A DNA stretch of 64,000 bases from Candidatus Bathyarchaeota archaeon (GCA_018396755.1 JAGTQM010000007.1:1-64000), one strand, 5' to 3'. Shown: positions 30,612 to 40,017, numbered from the stretch's first letter. Notes: generated by a model not told the origin, from the letters alone. A program made the numbers and translations.

Positions 30612-31322
30612 TTAAGAGCAGTAAGCTTTCTCGAAGTTTAAGCCGATACTTTTCTCAACCTCGTAAACAAGTCTAGCTACTACAATCCAAGCATTTAAAG
30701 ACTTAGGATAGATCGCATAGCATGAGTCGAATAGCTTCATGGTTTCCTCTTTAAATTCTCCATGGGGGAAGCAACCAATAACTGCCATGACCGCTTTCAC
30801 ATCGGTTAAGCTTGAAACTATGCTATGCAATGGTTTTAGAGAGCCTCCACTTGAAAAACCAATTACCATGTCTGGCTTAAGCTCGTTCTTTAAATCGGCT
30901 AAAGAGCCCTTCCGAAGCGTTATAAGCGCTTTATTCTTAGGTGGGACTCTTCCTGTTTTGAAAAGTTGCTCAATTAAGCTTTTAAACCGCATGTAGTTAC
31001 GTGGTAGTCTAACCTCTGGATCAAATTCTAAAATCGAGTCTTGAACAGTATGGACGTAAACTCTTAGAAGCCCTTCTTCGCTTAAGGGAGTTTCTAAAGC
31101 ATTTAGAAGAGAGAAATGCACTATATCAGGTCTACCGCGTTTATGAGCATCCTTCAAATATCTCATAGCTCTATGGTGGTAAGACCTATCTAGAAGAAGC
31201 TCACCTGGGCTTAAGTTTCTCTCATAAGCATCGCGTCTTACCTCAGGATACCTCCATAAAGCTTCAGGTATGGTTTCTAAAGCCGATTCAGCTAACACTA
31301 GTATTAATCGATTCAAACACAC
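30612..31322 (-). CDS. nep1: Nep1/Emg1 rRNA pseudouridine N1-methyltransferase
   Basis: RPDIVHFSLLNALETPL, VIGCFPHGEF motifs. Confidence 0.9.
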   Translation of the reverse strand: MCLNRLILVLAESALETIPEALWRYPEVRRDAYERNLSPGELLLDRSYHHRAMRYLKDAHKRGRPDIVHFSLLNALETPLSEEGLLRVYVHTVQDSILEFDPEVRLPRNYMRFKSLIEQLFKTGRVPPKNKALITLRKGSLADLKNELKPDMVIGFSSGGSLKPLHSIVSSLTDVKAVMAVIGCFPHGEFKEETMKLFDSCYAIYPKSLNAWIVVARLVYEVEKSIGLNFEKAYCS

Positions 31323-31419
31323 ATCTTAAGCGGGGAGGAAGCTTTTTAAGTTTTCAAGTAAAGTCTCATAGTAAAAGACTATAGTTATATTCTCATAAAT
31401 CGATATTTAAGACGGAAGA

Positions 31420-31773
31420 ATGAAGGACAATATTAGGCGGATAGCTATGGAACGTATGGAGATTCTACTCGAGAAGGCTATTCAAATTCACGAAAAAGAG
31501 CCTAAACTTGCCCAGAGATACGTTGAACTGGCACGTCACATAGGTATGAAGGCACGCGTTAGAATACCACGTAAATATAGGAGGCTTATATGCAGAAGTT
31601 GTAAACAGTTTATACATCCCGGTTGCACGTTAAGGGTTAGAGTTAAATCTGGAGGCGTTAAACATATAACATTTACATGCCTAAGATGCGGACAAATAGT
31701 TAGAGTGCCCGTTGAAAAAAGACGGGTGGATAGAGCTGCTTCATCATCCAAACAGCGCACTCAATCCTTCTAA
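31420..31773 (+). CDS. rnp4: RNase P component 4 (Rpp21)
   Basis: [61 protein letters not shown]. Confidence 0.93.
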   Translation: MKDNIRRIAMERMEILLEKAIQIHEKEPKLAQRYVELARHIGMKARVRIPRKYRRLICRSCKQFIHPGCTLRVRVKSGGVKHITFTCLRCGQIVRVPVEKRRVDRAASSSKQRTQSF

Positions 31774-32064
31774 AGCCTCCTCTTCCTTCTTCTCCTCAGC
31801 CTTCTCCTCTTTCTCTTCTTCCTTCTTCTCCTCCTTTGCTACTACAGCCCCAGCTGTAGGTGTCACTGCAACAGGCATAGCAGGCATGGCTACAACGTTC
31901 TTTAAAACCTCCTCAAGGTTTATCTCTGAAAGAGCAGCTAGAAGAGCCTTTACTTTAACTTCTTCAGGTTCTATGTTGGCTGCCTTTAAAACCCTTTTTA
32001 TGTTTTCCTCGCTTATTTTCTGTCCGGCATGATGGAGGAGGAGGGTTGCATATATACACTCCAT
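31744..32064 (-). CDS. rpl12: 50S ribosomal protein L12 (P1)
   Basis: [32 protein letters not shown] ... acidic C-terminal tail. Confidence 0.96.
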   Translation of the reverse strand: MECIYATLLLHHAGQKISEENIKRVLKAANIEPEEVKVKALLAALSEINLEEVLKNVVAMPAMPVAVTPTAGAVVAKEEKKEEEKEEKAEEKKEEEALEGLSALFG

Positions 32065-32092
32065 TTCACATCAACCTCCAGTTTAATTTTTT

Positions 32093-33040
32093 CTAACCGA
32101 ATAGAGATGCCAAACCAATTTCTTCCTCTTCCTTCTTCTCATCTTTAGTAAGTTCTTCCTTTTCAACTTTCCGCTTTTCAGATTTTTCAGCTTTAGACGT
32201 TAAAGAACCTATTGCCGACGTTTCAAGCAGGGCTTTATGAATGAGCAATGGAAGCGTCTCAGGAGTTAAATACTCAATGCTTAGTGCTAGTATTAGGGAA
32301 GTATTGTAACATTCAGCAAGAATTGTAGGTAGAGTTTCAGGAGTGAAGTACTTCAATGCTAAAGCCATTTTGAAGGCGTTTCCCCAAGCCTTTAAAAGCT
32401 CATTCTTGTATGATTCTACGTCGAGTTTAAGTGCTTCTATGGGATAAATTAAACCGTCGCTGTATACGACCTTAAGATTTAAGCCTATTTTAACTGGTTT
32501 TATACCAAGCTTAGCCAGTACGGAGGCAAGCTTATCAGATATTACATCGCCCTTTCTAGCAACAACTGTTGTTTTACCTATCCAAACACTTCCTGAAACT
32601 ATTCTAGCAGGTAGTCCTACTTCGTTAAACTCGCTAACCAACGGTCCAGGAGGCAGCCCGGTATTACCTTCTTGGACAACTATATCTTCAGGAGCAATGT
32701 CACCTGGTCTAGCGAAGCTTGGAATTTTAGCTTCATCTAACATTTTAGCGAGTTTAAATGGGTCTTCCTTCGTAAATACTAGGATGTTTTGACCTTCGAG
32801 ATATTTAAACAAGGCATCGCTTCCTTTAAATTCCCCATTCTCCATAAGCTCTTTCAAAGCAATTTCGACGAGTATATTCTTAGAAACTTTAAGTAAAGCT
32901 ATATCTCGAAGTTTTCTACGCATCTCATGAAGCTGATTAGCTTTAACCTTGTAGAGGTTTGCAAGCCCTACCGTAGGATATTCTTCGAAAAGCATCTTAA
33001 GGTCTTTAACAGCCTCTCTTTTATCGACCTGCTTAGGCAT
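32093..33040 (-). CDS. rplP0: 50S ribosomal protein L10 (P0)
   Basis: EEYPTVGLANLYKVKANQLHEMRRKLR ... IGLASLFG tail. Confidence 0.96.
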   Translation of the reverse strand: MPKQVDKREAVKDLKMLFEEYPTVGLANLYKVKANQLHEMRRKLRDIALLKVSKNILVEIALKELMENGEFKGSDALFKYLEGQNILVFTKEDPFKLAKMLDEAKIPSFARPGDIAPEDIVVQEGNTGLPPGPLVSEFNEVGLPARIVSGSVWIGKTTVVARKGDVISDKLASVLAKLGIKPVKIGLNLKVVYSDGLIYPIEALKLDVESYKNELLKAWGNAFKMALALKYFTPETLPTILAECYNTSLILALSIEYLTPETLPLLIHKALLETSAIGSLTSKAEKSEKRKVEKEELTKDEKKEEEEIGLASLFG

Positions 33041-33044
33041 TATA

Positions 33045-33701
33045 TCACCTCTTAATCGTAAGCCTGAAGCTGGGAGTCATCGTGCCTTTTAGATAAACGC
33101 TTTGAATGTTTGTTAAACCCTTAGGCAGTTTTCCAATAATCCAATTTAAAGTAGCTTGAACGTTTTCAACTATCCGTTCAGCGTCCATGTCTTGCGTACC
33201 AACTCTAAGCTGAATCAACGGTTGATTTCTAACCCTTATATTAACTATTCTTTTAGACTTTTCAATAGCATTAGCTATATCCAACGTTGGTGGAATAGGC
33301 GTAGGCATTTTACCTCTTGGCCCTAGATAGACGCCCCACGTCCTACCTACGAGAGGCATTAAAGCTGCTTCAGATAAAAATACATCGTAGTTTTTAGCTA
33401 TTTTCTTAGCCTGCCTTTTATCACCAGCCAATTTTACGAGTTCATCTCTATCTAGTATGAGATCTACTTTAAAGTCTCTAGCTTTCATATAGAGTTCACC
33501 CGTAGCAAATAGGCAGACTTTCATAGGCTTATTAGGTGGATTTGGAAGCTCTAGTGTACCTGTGATTCTGTTCTCAGGTTTACGCAGGTCGAGATCCCTA
33601 AGATTTACAATAAGCTCTATAGATTGGGTAAAGTCTCTTCCTTCGCAGTTTTTCTTAATTTTATCAACGACTTCAACAATATCTTTAAATTCGAAGCTCA
33701 A
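33045..33701 (-). CDS. rpl1: 50S ribosomal protein L1
   Basis: GRTWGVYLGPRGKMPTPIP; cluster context. Confidence 0.95.
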   Translation of the reverse strand: MSFEFKDIVEVVDKIKKNCEGRDFTQSIELIVNLRDLDLRKPENRITGTLELPNPPNKPMKVCLFATGELYMKARDFKVDLILDRDELVKLAGDKRQAKKIAKNYDVFLSEAALMPLVGRTWGVYLGPRGKMPTPIPPTLDIANAIEKSKRIVNIRVRNQPLIQLRVGTQDMDAERIVENVQATLNWIIGKLPKGLTNIQSVYLKGTMTPSFRLTIKR

Positions 33702-33780
33702 ACTTCATCAGCCTATAGGTTCAACCATTGAGAAAACGTCGTAGGAGAAAAACTTTTCTATTGAACTCTCCATAATGAAG

Positions 33781-34269
33781 TCAATCTTCACCTATTACGT
33801 CATCATAAACTCCTTTGTCTACTTCTTCTATGACTTCCTTAGGATTCTTACCATCTACTTTAACGCCTATGCTTACACAGGTGCCTAGAACCTCTTTCAC
33901 AGCGCTTTTAAGACTTTTAGCTAAACTCTTTGGTCTTCTAATTTTAGCTATTTTAACTATAGAGTCGAAGTTTAATTCTCCGATGAATTCGGAGCCAGTC
34001 TTACCAGAGCCTTTTTCCGATTCAAGTTCTCTTAGTATGAGCGCAGCAGTCGTTGGAATACCTACCTCCACTTCAAATGCTTTAGTTTCAATGTCGACTA
34101 TGATTTTCACAGGAACCCTCATCCCAGCATATCCTTTCGTAGCTTCATTGATCTTGTTGACTATAGCTGGTACGTTTACTCCTAAGGGTCCTAAAGCAGG
34201 ACCTATTGGTGGACCAGCTGTAGCTTCACCGCCTTTAACTAAAATGTCTACTACTTTCTTCTCGCCTAA
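33781..34269 (-). CDS. rpl11: 50S ribosomal protein L11; no canonical start codon, apparent TTA start
   Basis: Frame extended upstream of the track ORF gives LGEKKVVDILVKGGEATAGPPIGPALGPLGVNVPAIVNKINEATKGYAGMRVPVK. Confidence 0.92.
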   Translation of the reverse strand, partial: LGEKKVVDILVKGGEATAGPPIGPALGPLGVNVPAIVNKINEATKGYAGMRVPVKIIVDIETKAFEVEVGIPTTAALILRELESEKGSGKTGSEFIGELNFDSIVKIAKIRRPKSLAKSLKSAVKEVLGTCVSIGVKVDGKNPKEVIEEVDKGVYDDVIGED

Positions 34270-34271
34270 AG

Positions 34272-34739
34272 TTACGCACCTCCTTCGATTTTTCTCAAAT
34301 ACTCAGCATATATGGTTATCGGGAATGGGGAGGCGGACTCCAACAATTCTAGGGTCACTTCGCTTTTCTGCCTATCAACTGCTACAACCCGACCCTTCAT
34401 AGATTTAAACGGTCCTCCTATGATTTCCACAAGATCCCCAGTTTTCAAAGACTCTATTACAGGTTTTACTACTAAATATTTGTCTATCTCTGAAGGATCT
34501 ATGAAACTTGAAGATCTTCCTCTAGAGTGTCGAATACCTTGGAGAAGCTCATCTACTAGAATCGGGTCTTCAGTTTCAACGAATATATAGCCTTTTACAT
34601 CTTTAACCCATATTGCGGCTTTAATAGCAGTTGTATATGGTTCACCTTTAGCTTTAACTCTTCGTTCAAACATTTCCAAAACCTGCTTTTCCTGACCTAT
34701 CATTGTCTTAATAGCGTAAATTTTCGACTGTTTTTTCAT
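34272..34739 (-). CDS. spt5: NusG/Spt5 transcription elongation factor
   Basis: KIYAIKTMIGQEKQVLEMFERR, KGYIFVE, GDLVEIIGGPFKSMKGRVVAVD (KOW). Confidence 0.95.
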   Translation of the reverse strand: MKKQSKIYAIKTMIGQEKQVLEMFERRVKAKGEPYTTAIKAAIWVKDVKGYIFVETEDPILVDELLQGIRHSRGRSSSFIDPSEIDKYLVVKPVIESLKTGDLVEIIGGPFKSMKGRVVAVDRQKSEVTLELLESASPFPITIYAEYLRKIEGGA

Positions 34740-34751
34740 AGGTTAACCTCC

Positions 34752-34925
34752 TTAGCCGACTACTGCAAGTAATGAAGCTATAAGACGTACGATGAATCCC
34801 ACAATGCCAATAGCACCTACGCTTATAACGGATATTTTCACGGATAGCCAAAATTCCCTTCTACTCGGTTTAACAGATAGCTTAAGCATTCTCAAACAGG
34901 ATTTAGTGAAAGAAGCTAACCCCAT
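34752..34925 (-). CDS. secE: SecE/Sec61-gamma
   Basis: MGLASFTKSCLRMLKLSVKPSRREFWLSVKISVISVGAIGIVGFIVRLIASLLAVVG, directly upstream of spt5; below the track length cutoff. Confidence 0.9.
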   Translation of the reverse strand: MGLASFTKSCLRMLKLSVKPSRREFWLSVKISVISVGAIGIVGFIVRLIASLLAVVG

Positions 34926-35631
34926 AAGATCAACATTTAGAGTTAATTGATTAAAGATAAAGGTTTCTTTTGACTACCCGACAGCGATTAGACTTCTTTC
35001 AGCGTTATTCTGTATCTCCGTATGTTTTGCACGCCTTCAAGCGTTATGTCGAATTCCACTCCAACGGTATGCATAGTCGTCTAGCTGAGGCTGTATCTGT
35101 CGTAGTTAGATCAAATCGTAGAGTAGTGTGAGTCGAAGGTAGATGGAGCAGCTCATATTGTTTCAAGTTCTATTGGTGTTTTCCCTGGGTTTCAAGCCTT
35201 CTGGTGTAAACACTATGTTCCAAGTATCTATTTCGGGTTTGCCTATGATGAATTGTACATCCTCCCTTAGATTTTCTGCATCCTCTAAGACGACCTCGCC
35301 TGACACTTCAACCCCTTGAAAAACATGCGGGTTATGCGGTATCCGACAATCTTAAGCCTACCTTCTTTGTCAGCTGTCCTAATCTCGTAGGCTCTTTCTG
35401 AGGGTGTGAAGGAGTCGATTCCATCGGAAAGAGCTTTAGATATGACAGCCCTGCTTGCCTCAGTATCTACAAGTGCCTTAATTTTTAAGCGCTTGTTTAG
35501 GCTTCATAACGCCTCACTGTATTGGAGCTGAAAGTGGCATTTAGTCTTTTCACTACTTCCGCAGATGGCTTTAGCTACGTAATCGTGTTAAAACCTGAAA
35601 TTTCGGGACGAACTGACATGTTAAGTGTGTT

Positions 35632-36087
35632 TTAGCCAAGGTAGATGCTCTTAAGGTCTTCCATTTCAGCTATTTCATGGAGTTTTCTGTCTGCTGTAAG
35701 GAAGATTTCTGCATTCAAGTGTTTCGCTGTGGCTATTTGAAGTGCATCCGCCTCATATATGTGATAGTCTTCTACGAGTTTCCATGCTTCCACGAGGATT
35801 TTCGTCCTAATGGGAACTATAACTGCTACTCCCAGTTTCACAGTCCTTCTAGTTTCAAGCAGAAACCTCTCCTTCACAGTTTTAAACATGTTTTCATCTA
35901 ACCTATTAGTCTGCCTTGCTTTATCAAATGCTCCGAGGACTTCACCTATGTTCCATAAACTGTAAGATATTTTCAGGTCTCCTGAATACAACTTGCGGTA
36001 ATACTCTCTCACCTGGTCGCTGCCAGGCTCCTTCACGTACCTCTTTATGATCGCACTACTGTCTAAATACACTATTTGCCCTTTCAT
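35632..36087 (-). CDS. VapC-like PIN domain toxin
   Basis: VYLDSSAIIKRYVKEPGSDQV... YEADALQIATAKHLNAEIFLTADRKL. Confidence 0.88.
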   Translation of the reverse strand: MKGQIVYLDSSAIIKRYVKEPGSDQVREYYRKLYSGDLKISYSLWNIGEVLGAFDKARQTNRLDENMFKTVKERFLLETRRTVKLGVAVIVPIRTKILVEAWKLVEDYHIYEADALQIATAKHLNAEIFLTADRKLHEIAEMEDLKSIYLG

Positions 36088-36331
36088 CTCTCATGACCCT
36101 TATGAAGCTGCTTACGGGACCTTTAGGTTCCACGGGGTCAAAGTCTATCTCATAACCGCCCCCCATTTCCGTAAATGCTCTGTTAAGTTCTACTTCGATA
36201 ATGGCGTCCTTAATCAACTCCTCGAGCATTCTGCTTACCTCAATACCGCTTTTTGAAGAGTATTCCTTAAAGCTGCGCCATAAATCCTTATCCACGTATA
36301 TGCTCGTTTTTACTTTAACCACTGCCAACAC
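36056..36331 (-). CDS. Ribbon-helix-helix-like antitoxin for adjacent PIN toxin
   Basis: VKTSIYVDKDLWRSFKEYSSKSGIEVSRMLEELI; overlaps the PIN gene. Confidence 0.7.
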   Translation of the reverse strand: MLAVVKVKTSIYVDKDLWRSFKEYSSKSGIEVSRMLEELIKDAIIEVELNRAFTEMGGGYEIDFDPVEPKGPVSSFIRVMRDERANSVFRQ

Positions 36332-36569
36332 CTCTTATACAGATTATACCGAAGCAAATATAAGCATTGCTTACGCCTTCAACCATCTCGGCGAGTGTAT
36401 CTATCGCTGCTCTAACCTCTGCACCGCTACGGTATAAGTGTTCAAACTCTTCAAGGCTGATCTTCTTAGGCTCACCTATGGCTTTCCATAGGCTAGCTGT
36501 AGATGATACTACACCCTTCTGCTCTTTAACACTTCCAAGCTTTTCAAAAATACGTTTTATAAAGCTCAT
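36315..36569 (-). pseudogene. Viral portal-like protein, N-terminal fragment
   Basis: MSFIKRIFEKLG...SLEEFEHLYRSGAEVRAAIDTLAEMVEG, directly downstream of terminase; truncated where the antitoxin begins. Confidence 0.5.
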
Positions 36570-37180
36570 AATCGTGAAAGTATCTTCCTACCCTTCCATG
36601 CTTGAATCGGCTGAAACCTGCTAGCGTATACGGCTAGGGCTAGAGCCCAAAGCATGTCGTCGTGAGTATCCGATGGATGTGTGAACATGATATGTCCAGA
36701 CTTGCTCAGCTCGTATTTTTCAATGTTCATCTCATGTAGAAGCTGTCTATCGTATGGGAGCTTCAGCATACCTCTCTCCATGACTGTCTTCAAATATGTC
36801 ATGATCTGCTCCTTCACCTGTACTGTTAAGGTGGCTCCTTGAGCAGGCAGATCTGCGTTGACAGAGTCTTCGACTACGTATTCTCCTACGCCCGTCTGAT
36901 CTATGAGTATGCTGTTTACGGTTTTGAAAGTGTCGCATAGTCCTTTCAAATACCCTATGATGGAGGCGTATGCGGTTTCAAGGGGGAAGCGTTTAAGATG
37001 TATGAGGCTTAAAACACCGTCTTCAGCCTTGCTTAAAACGGCTACGACGCTGTAATCCTGATGTTTACCCAAGTCTACGCCGATCCAGAAGCTTCCGCTC
37101 ATGAAAGTCCCATAGTCGACATACTCCAATGTTCCATCTACACATCTAGCTATCAGATCCTGTGAAAGCCAACTATCCAT
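36566..37180 (-). pseudogene. Terminase large subunit, C-terminal nuclease domain (N-terminal ATPase absent)
   Basis: MSGSFWIGVDLGKHQDYSVVAVLSK ... ILIDQTGVGEYVVEDSV ... THDDMLWALALAVYA matches the TerL RNase-H-fold nuclease pattern; a stop lies just upstream. Confidence 0.8.
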
Positions 37181-37485
37181 ATCTGGTATGAATTCGTGCC
37201 TTCCTCATTTTTACCACTTTTTACTTTTAATATAAGGTAAATTTTCATTTTTAGTTAATTTTAAAAACAAGTTCATACAGACCTACCCCCTCCCCCTAGG
37301 CGTTTTACTATTCTTTAGAATACGTTTAAACACCTTTAGAGAATCTACTAGGTACACTACGCACATCCCGATTCTGAGTCGGGGTAGGCGGTGAGTTTTT
37401 AGTTAATTATTTTATGTTCTAGTATTTAAATGTATCGGTTCATAAATTCATTAGTGGAAAAGTATATAAATCTGAAAACTGTAAA

Positions 37486-37761
37486 ATGTATCGTATGTGG
37501 GAGCTTTTAACACCATCTACTATAAGGCTTTTACTCCTACTCGGCTCTATGGAGGGGTATGAGGGTTTTAGATCTCTGAAGTCTAAGCTAAAGTGGAGTC
37601 AAGCTAAGCTTTTAACAGCATTGAGGAATTTAGAAGATCTTAAGCTTATAGAAGTTGAAACGCTTAAGAGAGTTCCACCGACAAACGTGTACAGGCTCAC
37701 GGATAAAGGTAGAAGAGTCTACGAGCTACTGAAAAAGCTTAACGAACTACTAGAAACCTAG
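37486..37761 (+). CDS. Winged-helix DNA-binding protein
   Basis: STIRLLLLLGSMEGYEGFRSLKSKLKWSQAKLLTALRNLEDLKLIEVE...YRLTDKGRRVYELL. Confidence 0.75.
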   Translation: MYRMWELLTPSTIRLLLLLGSMEGYEGFRSLKSKLKWSQAKLLTALRNLEDLKLIEVETLKRVPPTNVYRLTDKGRRVYELLKKLNELLET

Positions 37762-37992
37762 CATTTCCGTTGTCGGATAGTTAACATTTCATAACTATCC
37801 GTTCCATCTCAAGCTTTAGATACAACTTCTTCCTATTGAGGTTTTGAGCGTGTCGCTCAAATGCGGTCTGGATGTCCAAAAGCTGGAATAAGGCTCCAGA
37901 CCGAGGCGGGAGGTGGGGCTTAGAAACTGTTTCTATCTACCGTAAGTTTATTAATTTATCACTTCAATAACTATTGATGTCTGGGAATTTCT

Positions 37993-38085
37993 ATGCCGAT
38001 ATGTGGAGTAGCTAAGCCCGAATGGCATAGGATGATGGAGTGCCCCAAAAAAGATAGATGTGCTCTCTTCAACCGTTCAGGGTGA
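37993..38085 (+). pseudogene. TnpB C-terminal remnant with internal deletion
   Basis: MPICGVAKPEWHRMMECP-KKDRCALFNRSG* corresponds to CPICRVKLSPRGYRMMKCSK of the copy at 61.9 kb, missing CGLEEDRDAIAVRNLLQ. Confidence 0.6.
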
Positions 38086-38149
38086 AAGCCCTTCCATGAA
38101 AAGAGGGGGAAGAACTAGCATGACGTAAGTTAACGCTAGTTCAGAACGG
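38052..38149 (+). ncRNA. IS605-type right-end/omegaRNA-like segment, copy 1
   Basis: 98-nt segment agatagatg...tcagaacgg shared with 39884-39981 and 61799-61896. Confidence 0.5.
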
Positions 38150-38169
38150 CAGTTTACTCCTTATCTACT

Positions 38170-38622
38170 CTACTGTGGAGACTGTGATGATTGCGTCAGC
38201 ATGGACTCAAGGTCTCTGTAAGTTATCGTTTTCACAAACTTGCTTGCCGTTTTTCGCAGCTTTTCATCTTCTGTTACTAGAATGGCTTCCGTTCTCTCGG
38301 CGATTGTGATATATGAAGCGTCATAGAATGTCAGCAGTTCTTTATGGGCTTTCTTGAGCGTTTCAGAAAAATCTAGTTTAGTGAAGTTTATTGGTTGGAT
38401 AATGTTTTTTGTGGCTAAGTCTTTAAGCGTAGTGGCGACATCTATAGCATCTTCCAGAGATATGGACTTCAATAATGTTGCAAGCTTCCATAGGCTGTTG
38501 CAAGCTTCATATAATGCGAGGTCTATTGTAACTAGATTTTCATGGGACGCCTTGACTATCAGTTGTCTGCCACACCTAGTGACTAGCGGTAGAAGTGCTG
38601 ATGCGTCGAGAAGATATTTCAA
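38170..38622 (-). CDS. VapC-like PIN domain toxin
   Basis: KYLLDASALLPLVTRCGRQL ... LTFYDASYITIAERTEAILVTEDEKL. Confidence 0.85.
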   Translation of the reverse strand: MKYLLDASALLPLVTRCGRQLIVKASHENLVTIDLALYEACNSLWKLATLLKSISLEDAIDVATTLKDLATKNIIQPINFTKLDFSETLKKAHKELLTFYDASYITIAERTEAILVTEDEKLRKTASKFVKTITYRDLESMLTQSSQSPQ

Positions 38623-38852
38623 CGTGTTTCCCTGTCTTCTCGCACGAGTTCGGCGACCAATTTGGGATCTATTTTTCCGCTTAGGCGTTGTTTTAATAGT
38701 TCGAGCCTTTCCGCAAGGTCCTTCAATTCTAACTCTGCTAGATGTTTTTCAAGCAAATCCCTCACCGTCTTACTTACGTTAACGTTGTATTTTTCCAACT
38801 TTTCCTTGATCTCCCTTGTAACTCTAATGGTGATGATGCTCATTTGAAGCAC
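38619..38852 (-). CDS. VapB-like antitoxin
   Basis: SIITIRVTREIKEKLEKYNVNVSKTVRDLLEKHL; overlaps the PIN gene. Confidence 0.8.
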   Translation of the reverse strand: MLQMSIITIRVTREIKEKLEKYNVNVSKTVRDLLEKHLAELELKDLAERLELLKQRLSGKIDPKLVAELVREDRETR

Positions 38853-39573
38853 AGTATTACATTATATAATACGGGTTTATAAAGCTTCTTGACATGGACT
38901 ATGCGCGCTAAATCCGCTTCATGCTTAGGCTTATCAGTATGTTTGCCTAGTTAGCCTCGACATCGTTAGTCTTCCTATGCATAGGTCTCGCATCGTTTTC
39001 AATACGTTGATGAGCATTACCTTTGTGAGCTGATTCTCGCGGAATTTACGTACCATGAGGGTGAGCCATATGGGGGGATGGAAGCCTATAAGGCGTTTTG
39101 AGGGATGCTTTCTCGATCATATAGTTTAGTTTTATGGAGAGTCCGAAAGCTGGCCTGCAGCTTAGACCATCGGCTAGCTTGAGGCCCCTGCCAGTCGTCC
39201 ACCTCTTTATCATGAAGTAGTCGTTTAGAATGTATATTTGTTCTTTATAGATGGCGCGGGATGCCGTAGCGACCGCCTCTACCTCATTGAACTTCGCGAT
39301 CCCAGTGTGGTTTAGAAGCCTCTGGCCATCGATGAAGACGACGACTTCGAGCACAATGCTTTTTAGAAAGCGAAAGTAAACCTTTACAAGTAAAAGTAGA
39401 TACTTTACAAGTGTAAAGGATTGGAGTTGAGACTTCTCACGGATAATCCCCGCAAACCCCCTCTTTTTTCTTTTCCCTCTTCTCAATAATGGAGAAGACT
39501 ATTTTGACGCTCTCCACGGCTGAAGCCCATATTCACCGTTTAAGTTGAATAGGGCATAACTACTTATTAAGTC

Positions 39574-39984
39574 TTGGCACAGATCGCCTCTATGTGCCTA
39601 GCGGAAACGCTTGAATGCTCAACGATAGTCTTAGAAGGCTTGAGGAACATTAGACAAAGAAGGAAGTCTAAAGAGATCAATGGGAGATTGAATAGGTGGA
39701 GCTTTAGGAAGTTTCAATCGAGAGTTGAGTATAAGGCTAAGCTGGTAGGTTTGAACGTAGTTTACGTTAAAGCCAAGGGCACTTTAAGCCTATGCCCAAG
39801 CGGGTATAGGCTGATGAAGTGTTCAAAATGTGGATTGGAGGAGGACAGAGACGTGATAGCTGTGAGAAAACTCCTCCAAAAACAGATAGATGTGCTCTCT
39901 TCAACCGTTCAGGGTGAAAGCCCTTCCATGAAAAGAGGGGGGAAGACCAGTGTGACGGAAGTTAACGCTAGGTCAGAACGGTAA
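39574..39984 (+). pseudogene. TnpB C-terminal fragment with zinc-finger deletion, reading into the right end
   Basis: STIVLEGLRNIRQRRKSKEINGRLNRWSFRKFQSRVEYKAKLVGLNVVYVKAKGTLSLCPSGYRLMKCSKCGLEEDRDVIAVRKLLQK. Confidence 0.85.
39884..39981 (+). ncRNA. IS605-type right-end/omegaRNA-like segment, copy 2
   Basis: 98-nt segment nearly identical to 38052-38149. Confidence 0.5.
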
Positions 39985-40017
39985 GACTCCTCCTGGCACG
40001 ACATTCGTAGTGCACGT

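Noticed and set aside
33815-34402. 195-aa plus-strand ORF opposite rpl11/spt5
   Set aside because: Antisense shadow of conserved ribosomal/NusG genes with no recognisable domain. Same applies to many track ORFs (e.g. 7138-7467, 10465-10818, 24226-24528, 29845-30198).
39046-39486. 146-aa minus-strand ORF
   Set aside because: No recognisable family, composition like decayed DNA; shares only a short cccgcaaaccccc stretch with 54.6 kb, too short to interpret.
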